A stretch of 64,000 nucleotides of DNA from Acidimicrobium ferrooxidans (GTDB lineage: Bacteria; Actinomycetota; Geothermincolia; Fen-727; Anoxymicrobiaceae), in NCBI GenBank assembly GCA_020723485.1, contig DYIU01000001.1, forward strand, positions 941,779 to 1,005,778, written 5' to 3'. Below, piece by piece: positions 52,601 to 60,876 of this stretch (its first letter is position 1; each line of letters opens with the position of its first letter). Both the position numbers and the translations under genes were made by a program. The notes beneath the pieces are model-generated. The model did not search any database. It saw only the letters and a program-made list of their open reading frames with translations, and was not told the origin of the DNA.

Positions 52601-53015
52601 CCCGCTTCTCGCACGCGGCGATGAAGTCGTTGAGCATCTTCACGCGGTCCTTGAAGGCGGCGACCCAGGCGTCGAGCCTCTTCCGCCCTGCGGGAGTTAT
52701 CGAGTACACCCTCTTGGAGGGCCCGGATTCGCCGGGCTTCCACTCGGAGCGCACGAGCCCCTGGCGCTCGAGTTCGCGCAGCATCCTGTAGACCGCCGCT
52801 GAGTCCGGGTCGGGCCCTGGGAACGGCAGGTCACCCATCTCCTCGAGGAGCTGGTAGCCGTAGCCGGGCTTCTGGCGCAGCAGGTACAGGAGCCTCGGCT
52901 CGATGAACCGCTTCTGCGGCCCCTCCCGCACGAAACTCTGGTGGTCGATGGCCGCGGCTGCGGCGCGCCCGGGCTTTTTAGCGCTTCCCGACCTCACTGC
53001 ACTCATTCCTACCAC
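52593..53015 (-). CDS. PadR family transcriptional regulator
   Basis: The 140-residue protein has a PadR winged helix (FIEPRLLYLLRQKPGYGYQLLEEM, AAVYRMLRELERQGLVRSEW, KRVYSITPAGRKRL) and the C-terminal dimerisation helix (VAAFKDRVKMLNDFIAACEK). It is first in the operon with the split permease and probably controls it in response to the exported compound. A palindrome (53027-53045) lies a few bases upstream of its start. The start could also be the ATG at 53006. Confidence 0.9.
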   Translation of the reverse strand: MVGMSAVRSGSAKKPGRAAAAAIDHQSFVREGPQKRFIEPRLLYLLRQKPGYGYQLLEEMGDLPFPGPDPDSAAVYRMLRELERQGLVRSEWKPGESGPSKRVYSITPAGRKRLDAWVAAFKDRVKMLNDFIAACEKRGV

Positions 53016-53026
53016 TCCCGTTCAAC

Positions 53027-53045
53027 TAGATGTAATCTACATCTA
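53027..53045 (-). promoter_or_regulatory. PadR operator candidate
   Basis: TAGATGTA and TACATCTA form a perfect 8-base inverted repeat with a 3-base centre; TGTAATATACA follows at 53049-53059 as a second, weaker palindrome. PadR regulators often bind ATGT...ACAT sites in their own promoter, so this is the likely operator. Confidence 0.65.
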
Positions 53046-53098
53046 ACTGTAATATACATATAGTTCCATGTCAAGGGGCCACGCGCGTGAAGCCTCAA

Positions 53099-53124
53099 GG
53101 AAAAGCCGGCCCTTTCGGGCCGGC
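53099..53124 (-). terminator. Terminator of the small membrane protein gene
   Basis: GCCGGCCC (53105-53112) and GGGCCGGC (53117-53124) form an 8-bp stem with a TTTC/GAAA tetraloop; on the minus strand it is followed by TTTTCCTT. It lies 55 bases after the gene at 53179. Confidence 0.75.
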
Positions 53125-53178
53125 CGTTGGTCAAGTCAAATCCGGGGCTCCCGAGCCCTGCGTGGTATGCAGTACGCT

Positions 53179-53448
53179 TTAGGCCGCATCCGGGTAGTGA
53201 CGGCGGAACGCCCGCTTCGTGGGCTTCTTCAAAAGCGCTCTCAAAGAGCACCACTGGAGGAGTCCCCCGACGACGATGAGGTAAGCGCCGAATCCGACAA
53301 GTAGCGGGTTAGGCCCTTTTTCCTTGTTCTGCATAGCCAGGTATATGATGGCTACTCCGGCCACGAGCCGGTTGAGGCGGCCGAGGCCGTCCACGTTCTT
53401 CCAGAACAGCTTCCACCTGGGCTTCTCCGCGTCGCTCTTCTTGCGCAC
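53179..53448 (-). CDS. DUF2892-like small membrane protein
   Basis: The 89-residue protein has NVDGLGRLNRLVAGVAIIYLAM followed by a second hydrophobic stretch LLVGFGAYLIVVGGLLQWCSL, the two-helix hairpin of the YgaP-type DUF2892 family. Those usually sit next to a rhodanese or redox protein, absent here. A Cys at about residue 67 and a basic tail (KKPTKRAFRRHYP) follow. Monocistronic, with a clear terminator. The family assignment is moderate. Confidence 0.7.
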   Translation of the reverse strand: MRKKSDAEKPRWKLFWKNVDGLGRLNRLVAGVAIIYLAMQNKEKGPNPLLVGFGAYLIVVGGLLQWCSLRALLKKPTKRAFRRHYPDAA

Positions 53449-53520
53449 TGCGATCCCTCCTTGTCATCCGGCCGCTTCTCGAGGTGGGACAACCCTGCCG
53501 CCTTGTGGTCGTCGAACTGA

Positions 53521-53545
53521 AATGCAACAAAGTGACCTGACCCCG
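53521..53545. repeat. Single arm of the GGGGTCAGGTCACTTTG repeat
   Basis: AATGCAACAAAGTGACCTGA and the following CCCCG are identical to the right arm at 10433-10457. The left arm is missing. It lies in the 238-base space between divergent genes (53448 and 53687). Confidence 0.8.
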
Positions 53546-53634
53546 ATTTTGCGTTTCATTATAACCGGCGCCCGGGATGCGCTGTACAGTTTAATGAGGG
53601 AGGGGCCGATGAAATAACTGCCGGATCAATATAT

Positions 53635-53668
53635 TGTCATTGACAGAACTGTTGTGAATTCATAATAT
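53635..53668 (+). promoter_or_regulatory. Promoter with MarR operator candidate
   Basis: TTGACA (53640-53645) and TAATAT (53663-53668) are 17 bases apart, an excellent sigma-70-type promoter. TGTCATTGACA (53635-53645) is a perfect palindrome overlapping the -35, and CAATATATTG (53628-53637) another, so the MarR product encoded next likely represses here. The first transcribed base would be about 12 bases before ATG 53687, leaving a very short leader. Confidence 0.72.
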
Positions 53669-53686
53669 TTATCAATACTAAAATAA

Positions 53687-54151
53687 ATGGACGGGGAACA
53701 CAGCTTGAAGGAAAAGAAAGTAGACTCTGATGAGCTCCTGCGCCAGGCGGCAATGCTCATCATGCACATAATAAGGAACCTGCGGGGCACACCCCTCGAC
53801 TCGGAGCTCGACATCGAGCTCACCCTCCCCCAGAACCTCTGCCTCCAGGCGCTCGTCGAGAAGAGCCCCTCGACCATGAGCGAGCTCGCTAACTGGCTCA
53901 AGATATCCCACGGCATGGCGACCAGGACGGTCGACCGACTCGTGGAAAAAGGGCTGGTTGAAAGGCGGCACGACGACGCCGACCGGCGGGTGGTCCTGGT
54001 GTCCCTGTCCGACGGCGGCAAGGTCTACACGGAGAAGATCATCGAGGCTCACCTCGGGAAGCTCTACGACGTCTTCGAGTCGGTGAGCGACGGGCAGAAG
54101 CGGGCGTTCATCGACATGCTGGAGCAGATCGACCGGCAGCTGGAAGAGTAA
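53687..54151 (+). CDS. MarR family transcriptional regulator
   Basis: The 154-residue protein has the MarR winged helix (STMSELANWLKISHGMATRTVDRLVEKGLVERRHDDADRRVVLVSLSDGG, about 60-110) between dimerisation helices. MarR proteins often control efflux pumps and release DNA on binding a small molecule. An RND-type exporter gene follows after 16 bases, so this is very likely its regulator. ATG 53687 has no Shine-Dalgarno sequence and the leader from the promoter is very short; a TTG 18 bases on is an alternative start. Confidence 0.9.
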   Translation: MDGEHSLKEKKVDSDELLRQAAMLIMHIIRNLRGTPLDSELDIELTLPQNLCLQALVEKSPSTMSELANWLKISHGMATRTVDRLVEKGLVERRHDDADRRVVLVSLSDGGKVYTEKIIEAHLGKLYDVFESVSDGQKRAFIDMLEQIDRQLEE

Positions 54152-54167
54152 ACGGAGGTACCGGACA

Positions 54168-56549
54168 TTGACTAGGTTTTTCGCTTTCCTGGCCGCTTCT
54201 TCAGAAAAGAGGCCCTGGCTTGTCGTCGGTTGCGTCGCCCTTGTGACCATCTTTCTGGTAGCCGGCATGGGCATGCTGAAGACGGAGTTCAGCCAGGAGG
54301 GCATGATGCCCGAGAAGTACGAGTCCGTAAAGGCGCTGGACACGGTCCAGGAACAGTTCGGCGGGCTCAGCTTCGAGAACGTCCTGGTCGTCGCCGACGA
54401 CGTCTCCGCCTACAGGGTGGCCGGCGCTTTGATGGGGCTGTCACCCGAGAGCCTCGAGGAGGACGCTGGCATCGAGAAGGGCCGGGTGCTCAAGGTCGAG
54501 ACTTACCTCGACGGCCTCAAGAAGATGGCGGAGCTGCAGGGGATGCCGGTCCCCTCGGGATTCATGCTCGGCGCCGCGATACAGCAGTTCCTCGCCACCC
54601 CGTACGCGCAGGAACAGATAGTCGGCAAGAGTGTCACCGAGGACAGGAAGGCCACCATCGTCAAGCTCCAGCTCGATTCGGACATGACCCAGAGTGAGGA
54701 AGTCAAGCTCGGCGAGCAGCTCAAGGAGTACTTCCCCGAGAAGTTCGAGGATGTGGGCGCGAAGGCATACCTGTCGGGCACGGCCTCGGTTCAGAAGGAA
54801 GCCCAGGAGTTCATGCGAAAAGAGACGAACATCCTCTTTCTCGCCGCGATACTGTTCATAATGCTGATACTGTACATGACGTTCCGCCGCGTTTCTGACG
54901 TGTTCCTGCTCATGTTCGTCATCGTGGTCGCCATATTCTGGCTCATGGGCCTCATGGGATGGGTGGGGATACCCTACACGACGATGTCAGTCGCCATCAT
55001 GCCCCTGATGCTGGGCATCAACATCGCTTACGTCATCCACATACTGAGCCGCTACTACGAGGAGCGCGAAGCCGGAGGCGATATCTTCTACTCGGCCACC
55101 ACCTCGGTCAAGACAGTGGGGGTGGCGGTGTTCCTGACCGCTATAACGACCGTGTTCGGCTTCAGCTCGTTCACTATAACGGACATCAAACCGATGCAGC
55201 AGTTCGGCATAGTCTGCATGATAGGAATCGCGTTCAGCTTCCTGCTTTCCCTGACACTCCTCCCGGCGGTCGTCGTCATCCGGGACCGACGCAAGAAGGC
55301 CGAGAAGCTCGATGCCCACCTCGAGAAGATGCGCAAGCGCCGCAGGGATTCGCGCTACGGTGCGATAGTGGACCGCTCGCTCGTCGGTGCCTCGATGACC
55401 GCGTACCACCACCACTGGGTGGTGACCATCGCGGTGCTTGCGCTCGTTGCCTTCGCTGTATTCTCCATCTTCAACCTGGAGACCGGGGCCGACATCAGGT
55501 CGATGATGGGCGGGGACATGCCTAGCGTCAAAGCCGGGAACATGATCTCGAGCTATTTCGGTGCGCAGGACGCTGACGTCATCCTGGTGAAGGGCGCCGT
55601 CCTCGACCCCGCAAGCCTGAAAGCTTTCGTGGAGGCCGAGGACGCGATTGCTGAGGACGGGCGCAACAAGCCGGGAAACAAGGGGTATTTCTCACGCGAG
55701 GGTAACATCTCTATCGCCGACATCATCGCCAACGCCAATGGGGGCAGCCTCCCGGAATCACCGGAGGCGGTAAAGGCCCTGGTCGCGGAGTTGGGTAAGC
55801 AGATGGACGTGGGTTCCCTGGTGTCCGAGGACGGAAAGTACGCGATGCTGATGATACGGTCCGAGGCCCCCGAGACGCAAGCCGAGACGGAGACCAAGGT
55901 CGACATCATAAGGGACGCGGCCTCCAGGCTCGAATCGGAGACGGAGCTGGAGACCCAGGTGACCGGCCTGAGCGTCCTCATATCCGATCTGATGGGGAAC
56001 ATCGTCCCGACTCAGCTCGAGACCTCGGGCCTCGCACTGCTCCTTTGCCTTCTAATACTCATCTTAGTATTCAAGTCGTTCAAGTACGGCGTGGTGACGC
56101 TCATCGTCGTGATTTGCGGCATGTCGGCCGAAATGGTGTTCCTCTATGTGATGAGGTGGCCGCTCGATATCATGACTGTCACCGTCGCGTCCCTCGTCAT
56201 CGGCGCGGGCATCGACTTCGGGATACACGTGACCCACCGCTTCAGGGAGCAGCGCCATGACAAGGGGCTCCCGCTCGACGAATCGGTCAAGACCACGGTC
56301 CTCCACGTGGGCCGCGCGCTCGTGGCGGGAGGGCTCACCACAGCGGGCGTGTTCGGGATACTGGGTATCTCCAGCATGGTGCCGCTCAGGCATTTCGGGT
56401 GGACGACCGCGGTAGGCCTCCTGGCGGCGTTGCTCGGCGCGCTCTTCGTGCTGCCAAGCCTGCTGGTGATACTCTCCAAGAGGTCTGAAGGCAACAACGT
56501 CAAGGCTGCCGCCGAGGCAGAGGAGACGGTCGGCGAAGCGGAGGCCTGA
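54168..56549 (+). CDS. MMPL/RND superfamily exporter
   Basis: This 793-residue protein has the layout of MMPL/HpnN-type RND transporters: one N-terminal helix, a large external loop (about 40-220), five helices with a sterol-sensing-like segment (LLMFVIVVAIFWLMG, PLMLGINIAYVIHILSRYYEE), a second external loop (about 440-600) and a final five-helix block (LVIGAGIDFGIHVTHRFREQ). The GIxxAYxIH and GIDFGIH motifs are the paired cores of helix 4 and 10. It likely exports lipids or hydrophobic compounds using the proton gradient. TTG 54168 follows GGAGGT. MarR-controlled operon. Confidence 0.88.
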   Translation: MTRFFAFLAASSEKRPWLVVGCVALVTIFLVAGMGMLKTEFSQEGMMPEKYESVKALDTVQEQFGGLSFENVLVVADDVSAYRVAGALMGLSPESLEEDAGIEKGRVLKVETYLDGLKKMAELQGMPVPSGFMLGAAIQQFLATPYAQEQIVGKSVTEDRKATIVKLQLDSDMTQSEEVKLGEQLKEYFPEKFEDVGAKAYLSGTASVQKEAQEFMRKETNILFLAAILFIMLILYMTFRRVSDVFLLMFVIVVAIFWLMGLMGWVGIPYTTMSVAIMPLMLGINIAYVIHILSRYYEEREAGGDIFYSATTSVKTVGVAVFLTAITTVFGFSSFTITDIKPMQQFGIVCMIGIAFSFLLSLTLLPAVVVIRDRRKKAEKLDAHLEKMRKRRRDSRYGAIVDRSLVGASMTAYHHHWVVTIAVLALVAFAVFSIFNLETGADIRSMMGGDMPSVKAGNMISSYFGAQDADVILVKGAVLDPASLKAFVEAEDAIAEDGRNKPGNKGYFSREGNISIADIIANANGGSLPESPEAVKALVAELGKQMDVGSLVSEDGKYAMLMIRSEAPETQAETETKVDIIRDAASRLESETELETQVTGLSVLISDLMGNIVPTQLETSGLALLLCLLILILVFKSFKYGVVTLIVVICGMSAEMVFLYVMRWPLDIMTVTVASLVIGAGIDFGIHVTHRFREQRHDKGLPLDESVKTTVLHVGRALVAGGLTTAGVFGILGISSMVPLRHFGWTTAVGLLAALLGALFVLPSLLVILSKRSEGNNVKAAAEAEETVGEAEA

Positions 56550-56554
56550 GCCCC

Positions 56555-56959
56555 TCAGCGCGCGGCCGGGAAGATGAAGAAGGTGCCGGTGGCCCTGGCC
56601 ACCTGCTCGCCCCCCGCCGTTATTTCCGACTCGAGGGAGGCGAGGCTTCTCGTCTTGTTGACGACCCTGGTCTCGCACTTCAGCAGACCTGAGGCAACCG
56701 GCCTGAAGTAGGAGATTTTTATCTCGACCGTCGAGCACAGCTCGTCGGGCTCGAGCCGGGTGTAGAGCGCTCCTCCCATGCCGGTGTCGGCCATGGAGTA
56801 CATCACGCCGCCGTGGACCACCCTGTGGGGATTCAGAAGGGTCTCCTTGACCTCCAGCTCACACGTGCTGCGCCCGTCTGCGCAGCAGGTGAACTCGAGC
56901 CCGATGAGCTCCCCGAACGGATGAAAGCCGGCCTCCTGGTGGTTGAACTCTTTCGGCAT
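56555..56959 (-). CDS. PaaI-type hot-dog thioesterase
   Basis: The 134-residue protein has the PaaI thioesterase core NPHRVVHGGVMYSMADTGMGGAL (about 43-65), with the His-Gly-Gly motif and the Asp that positions water, and VEIKISYFRPV. It hydrolyses acyl- or aryl-CoA thioesters in the cytoplasm. It converges with the RND gene, five bases between stops, and follows the zinc-ribbon/proline-rich protein by 13 bases, with which it is probably co-transcribed. Confidence 0.88.
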   Translation of the reverse strand: MPKEFNHQEAGFHPFGELIGLEFTCCADGRSTCELEVKETLLNPHRVVHGGVMYSMADTGMGGALYTRLEPDELCSTVEIKISYFRPVASGLLKCETRVVNKTRSLASLESEITAGGEQVARATGTFFIFPAAR

Positions 56960-56972
56960 TCAGTCCAGCCTG

Positions 56973-57875
56973 TCAGAGGTTGTTGTCGGCCTTTATCTTG
57001 GCGGCCTTATCCTTGGCGGCATCCACTTCGCTGCTGAGCTCTTCCAGCTTGTCGATGAAGGCGGACGTCCTGTTGGAGATGGCCGTGACGTCAACGGTCT
57101 GACCCGAGGCCTCGAGCGCGAACTGGCGGCTTATGTAGTCGAGGAACTGGTCGACCTCCGCGACCTGGGCCAGGTCCAGGTCGACGACGTCGAGGACGGC
57201 GTTCGCGTACTCCTTGTACTTCTCGACACCGTCCAGGGCGAGTATCTGCTTGTAGAGGTTCTGTGCCCTCTCGAGCTCCGCGCGGGCTTTCTTCGTATCA
57301 GCGCGTATCGGGTCCGCCGCAGCCTCGAAGTCCTCCGCGGTGGCGAGGTCGTCGGCGCTCGTGAGCAGGTCGTTGACACCTTCGCCGACCTGGTCGCCCG
57401 TGGTGCTGACGGCCTCCATTATCCTGTCGGCCCTTGTCATGAGGTCCTTCGCCTTGCCGGAGTCGTCGCCGCCGAAGACGAATACGACCAGCACGACGAC
57501 TATCGCGGCCACGACGAGGAGCGCCAGGAGACTGCCGATCACCGCCCACAGGGCCTTCTTGGACTTCTTGCCGGCAGGGGTGGCTCCGGCCATCGGGCCA
57601 GCGGCAGGCGGGGGCGCTACCGGCGCCGGCGCTACGGGCGGAGGCGCTGCGGGAGGCGGCGCCTGAGCCGCGGGGCCCGGCGGGGGCGGCGGCGGTGCCT
57701 GCGCGGGGGGCGGAGGCGGAGCCGCTGCCTGGGTCGGTGGCGGCGGTGAGGGCGCTTGTGCCGGCGGTACCGGTGGGGGCGCAGGAGCTTCCGGCGGCTT
57801 TTCCAGCTGCGCGCCGCAGTTTGTGCAGAACTGGCTGTCATCGGGCACTTCGGTGCCGCACTGGGTGCATTCCAT
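56973..57875 (-). CDS. Zinc-ribbon, proline-rich, single-pass membrane protein
   Basis: The 300-residue protein has an N-terminal zinc ribbon (CTQCG at 3-7 and CTNCG at about 17-21), a Pro/Ala-rich linker of about 75 residues, and a transmembrane helix (ALWAVIGSLLALLVVAAIVVVLVVFVFGG, about 110-138). A soluble helical domain follows (about 145-300). The topology suggests a ribbon inside the cell and a helical sensor outside. ATG 57875 follows GGAGGGGTC; a frame extended to 58187 has no such start. The ribbon resembles that at 7070. No family name can be given for the outer domain. Confidence 0.83.
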   Translation of the reverse strand: MECTQCGTEVPDDSQFCTNCGAQLEKPPEAPAPPPVPPAQAPSPPPPTQAAAPPPPPAQAPPPPPPGPAAQAPPPAAPPPVAPAPVAPPPAAGPMAGATPAGKKSKKALWAVIGSLLALLVVAAIVVVLVVFVFGGDDSGKAKDLMTRADRIMEAVSTTGDQVGEGVNDLLTSADDLATAEDFEAAADPIRADTKKARAELERAQNLYKQILALDGVEKYKEYANAVLDVVDLDLAQVAEVDQFLDYISRQFALEASGQTVDVTAISNRTSAFIDKLEELSSEVDAAKDKAAKIKADNNL

Positions 57876-57963
57876 GACCCCTCCAGGATGTTGGCCGACT
57901 TCTGGGACAATGTTATCGTGATATCGCACCTGAAAGCCAGAGGAACGCTCGGACGGAGGCTCG

Positions 57964-60309
57964 ATGAAACGTTCAAGGAAGCTGCAGGCCGCGGCTCTGC
58001 TCGCACTATTGCTCGCTGCCGCCATCGCGCCGGAGGCGCTCGCGTCGTGGAACGGCGGCCATGACGTCCTGGGGAGCACCGGGGCCGGCACGACGTGGTA
58101 CTTCGCCGAAGGGAACACCCGCAGCGGATTCAACGAGTGGGTATGCCTGCTCAACCCCAACGCTTCGCCCACGACCGCGGCGTTCACCTACATGCTGGGC
58201 ACGGGGGAGAACATCGAAAGGTCGTACAACCTCCCCGCGGAGAGCCGGACCACCGTGGACGTCGGCAACGAGGTCCCTGCGGGTAACGACGTCTCAATCA
58301 GGGTCAGCGCAGGAGCGCCTGTCGTCGCGGAGCGGCCCATGTACTTCCGCTACAACGGTGCCTGGACCGGCGGGCACGACGTGATGGGCGCGGCGGGCCC
58401 ACTGACTGAATGGTACTTCGCCGAGGGCACCTGCCGTCCGGGCTTCGATTCTTACATCTGCCTCCAGAACCCCTCCGGGACCGATTCCCAGGTGACGATA
58501 ACGTACATGCTCGGCAGCGGCGGGACGAAGGAGCAGTCGCTCACCGTCGGGAGGAACTCGCGCTCCACGGTGACGGTAAAGCAGCACCTCGGGGAGGGGG
58601 ACGACCCGGCCCACGACTTCTCGGCGAAGGTCCTGTCGACCAACGGGGTGCCGGTGGTCGCCGAGAGACCGATGTACTTCGCCTACAGGGGGGCCTGGAC
58701 CGGCGGCCACGACGTGCTGGGCGCGCCGGGGCCCGCGCCCGAGTTCTACTTCGCGGAAGGGACGTGCCGGCCGGGGTTCGACCCCTACATCTGCATACAG
58801 AACCCCGGCGGCGCCGCGGCTAAGGTCAGGGTGACCTACATGCTCGGGACCGGCGAGGTGAAGGCCCAGTCGCTGACGGTTGGAGCCCGTTCTCGCGCAA
58901 CCGCAGTGGTCAAGCAGGTGCTCGGGGAGTACGACAACCCCGAGCACGACTTCTCCGCGAAGGTGGAGACGACGAACGGCACGCAGATAATAGCCGAGAG
59001 GCCGATGTACTTCGCCTACAGGGGCGCCTGGACCGGCGGGCACGACATCGTGGGAGCGACCGCCCCGGCGGGTTCATTCTTCTTCGCGGAGGGCAACTGC
59101 CGTCCCGGGTTCGACCCCTATATATGCATCCAGAACCCGAACCCGGCGGACGTCCAGGTGAATATCACGTACATGCTCGGGGGCGGAGGCAGGAAGGAGC
59201 AGGCGCTCACCGTGGGGAAGAACTCGCGGTCCACCGTCGAGGTGAAGCAGCAGCTCGGGGAGGGGAACGACGCCGCGCACGACTTCTCGGCGAGGGTGGA
59301 GGCGGCAGGGGGGGCCGCGATCGTGGCCGAGAGGTCGATGTACTTCGATTACTACAGCACCGCCCGGTGGTCCCTGACCGCGGTCGGGGACACGAACCTC
59401 GGCGGCGACATGTCCCCGATACTAGCGGCCAACGGCTTCGCCTGGCCGTGGTCCGCGGTGGGAGAACTCCTGCGCTCGACCACGCTGACCTTCGCCAACC
59501 TGGAGTGCACGATGTCCTATACCGGCTCGCCCGTGCCCGGCAAGACTTTCACTTTCAGGGGCGACCCGGCGGCGCTTCCGTTCATGAGGGACAACGGCGG
59601 GGTGGACGTGGTCTCGCAGGCCAACAACCACGCCCGGGACTACGGCGCCCAGTCGCTGGTCGACAGCCTGGGCTACCTCGACTCATACGGGATAAAGCGC
59701 TGCGGGGCGGGAGCCGATTACTCCTCGGCGCACGTCCCGGCCTACCTTGACGCGAACGGCCTCCGAATCGCTTTCCTCGCCTACGACGACATAGGCTATG
59801 CCGGGTGGTACGCGGACACGGGCTGGCCCGGGGTGTGCGACGCCACCGACACGGCCCGTCTGGCCGCCGACGTCAACGCCGCGAGGGCGGGGGCCGACCT
59901 GGTCGTGGTCTCGTTCCACTGGGGGACAGAGCGGCAGTACAACCCGGACCCCAGCCAGACCACGTTCGCGCGCTTCGCGATAGACTGCGGGGCCGACCTG
60001 GTGCTGGGGCATCACCCGCACGTCGTGCAGGGGTTCGAGTTCTACAAGGGGAAGCTCATAGCGAACTCGCTGGGTAACTTCGTCTTCAGCCCGGGAAGCG
60101 AAGCTGGGCGCTACACGGTGCTGACACAGCTCGACATGGACTCGCGCGGGTTCCTGGGGGCGACGGTGCGGCCGGTCTACATCAGCAACGGGAGGCCCCA
60201 GCTGATGGGCGGCTCGGAGGGCAACGCCTGGATATCCCAGGTCGCTGCCCTCACGCAGGGGCGGGGCACGCCGGCGCGGCTGGGCGACTCCGTTATGTAC
60301 ATCCCGTAA
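57964..60309 (+). CDS. Secreted protein: four YFAEG repeats and a CapA-type metallophosphatase-like domain
   Basis: The 781-residue protein has a signal peptide (KLQAAALLALLLAAAIAPEALA, about 6-28), then four modules of about 105-115 residues with YFAEGxxRxGF, ICxQNP, YMLG and VAERPMYF. The C-terminal domain (about 460-780) is of the CapA/PGA_cap family: GDTNLGGD, ANLECTMS, SQANNHARDYG, SFHWGTE, LGHHPHVVQG. CapA enzymes act in poly-gamma-glutamate or related wall polymer work and have a metallophosphatase-like fold. The modules match those at the end of the protein at 47535. The TAA stop is part of an inverted repeat arm. Confidence 0.86.
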   Translation: MKRSRKLQAAALLALLLAAAIAPEALASWNGGHDVLGSTGAGTTWYFAEGNTRSGFNEWVCLLNPNASPTTAAFTYMLGTGENIERSYNLPAESRTTVDVGNEVPAGNDVSIRVSAGAPVVAERPMYFRYNGAWTGGHDVMGAAGPLTEWYFAEGTCRPGFDSYICLQNPSGTDSQVTITYMLGSGGTKEQSLTVGRNSRSTVTVKQHLGEGDDPAHDFSAKVLSTNGVPVVAERPMYFAYRGAWTGGHDVLGAPGPAPEFYFAEGTCRPGFDPYICIQNPGGAAAKVRVTYMLGTGEVKAQSLTVGARSRATAVVKQVLGEYDNPEHDFSAKVETTNGTQIIAERPMYFAYRGAWTGGHDIVGATAPAGSFFFAEGNCRPGFDPYICIQNPNPADVQVNITYMLGGGGRKEQALTVGKNSRSTVEVKQQLGEGNDAAHDFSARVEAAGGAAIVAERSMYFDYYSTARWSLTAVGDTNLGGDMSPILAANGFAWPWSAVGELLRSTTLTFANLECTMSYTGSPVPGKTFTFRGDPAALPFMRDNGGVDVVSQANNHARDYGAQSLVDSLGYLDSYGIKRCGAGADYSSAHVPAYLDANGLRIAFLAYDDIGYAGWYADTGWPGVCDATDTARLAADVNAARAGADLVVVSFHWGTERQYNPDPSQTTFARFAIDCGADLVLGHHPHVVQGFEFYKGKLIANSLGNFVFSPGSEAGRYTVLTQLDMDSRGFLGATVRPVYISNGRPQLMGGSEGNAWISQVAALTQGRGTPARLGDSVMYIP

Positions 60310-60421
60310 TGGGGTCAGACCATTTTCGTTGCACTGGCCACGGTGGTTATCCCAGGCAACATCCACCAGCGGCGGATGTTGAAGATGTTGCTTATGCAAC
60401 GAAAATGGTCTGACCCCATTA
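60307..60421. repeat. Inverted repeat element whose ends are the stop codons of both flanking genes
   Basis: Arms 60307-60333 and 60395-60421 are perfect 27-base complements around a 61-base centre. TAA at 60307-60309 stops the CapA-type gene, and the complementary TTA at 60419-60421 stops the convergent zinc-ribbon gene. The core GGGGTCAGACCATTTTCG is that of the element at 51410. Confidence 0.92.
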
Positions 60422-60808
60422 TGGTATGATGGGGCCCCAGCCGCCGGCGATGGGCCTTCCGTGCGAGTCCCTCGCGACGCCTCTGTTCCTGAACTTCTCG
60501 AGGTCCGCCTGGCGCCACTCGTCCTCCCGGCCTGGGACGACCCAGCCGCACTTCACGCACTCGTAAGCCGACTGGATGAGCGGCTCACCGCACTTACCGC
60601 AGTTCGCGCGGTCGAGGTCCGAACCCCTGACCCTGACCCTGATGCCCAGGGCTGGACAGAAGACGACGTACTTGAAACCGGGACGCTCAGGGTCCGGGTC
60701 TATGGCCAGGACCTCGACCTCGTCCCCGCGGTCGAACGCGGGCTTCCCCTCGACTGTCAGTCTCTTGGAGAGCCGGCACGCGTCGCCCGGTTTCAGCTCG
60801 AACGCCAT
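60419..60808 (-). CDS. Zinc-ribbon protein, unknown
   Basis: The 129-residue protein begins with a small beta-rich region (GDACRLSKRLTVEGKPAFDRGDEVEVLAI, SH3-like in pattern), then a zinc ribbon CGKCGEPL..YECVKCGW (about 74-95) and a charged tail. I do not know a family. ATG 60808 follows GGAGGAGACG; longer in-frame starts at 60823 and 60895 are less likely. The stop codon is within the inverted repeat arm. It lies downstream of the carbonic-anhydrase-like gene on the same strand. Confidence 0.75.
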   Translation of the reverse strand: MAFELKPGDACRLSKRLTVEGKPAFDRGDEVEVLAIDPDPERPGFKYVVFCPALGIRVRVRGSDLDRANCGKCGEPLIQSAYECVKCGWVVPGREDEWRQADLEKFRNRGVARDSHGRPIAGGWGPIIP

Positions 60809-60876
60809 CGTCTCCTCCGACATGCTGCACGGACCCGGAGCGGCCCTGTCAGTCTTTCTATCGGCTGCTCGAGACC

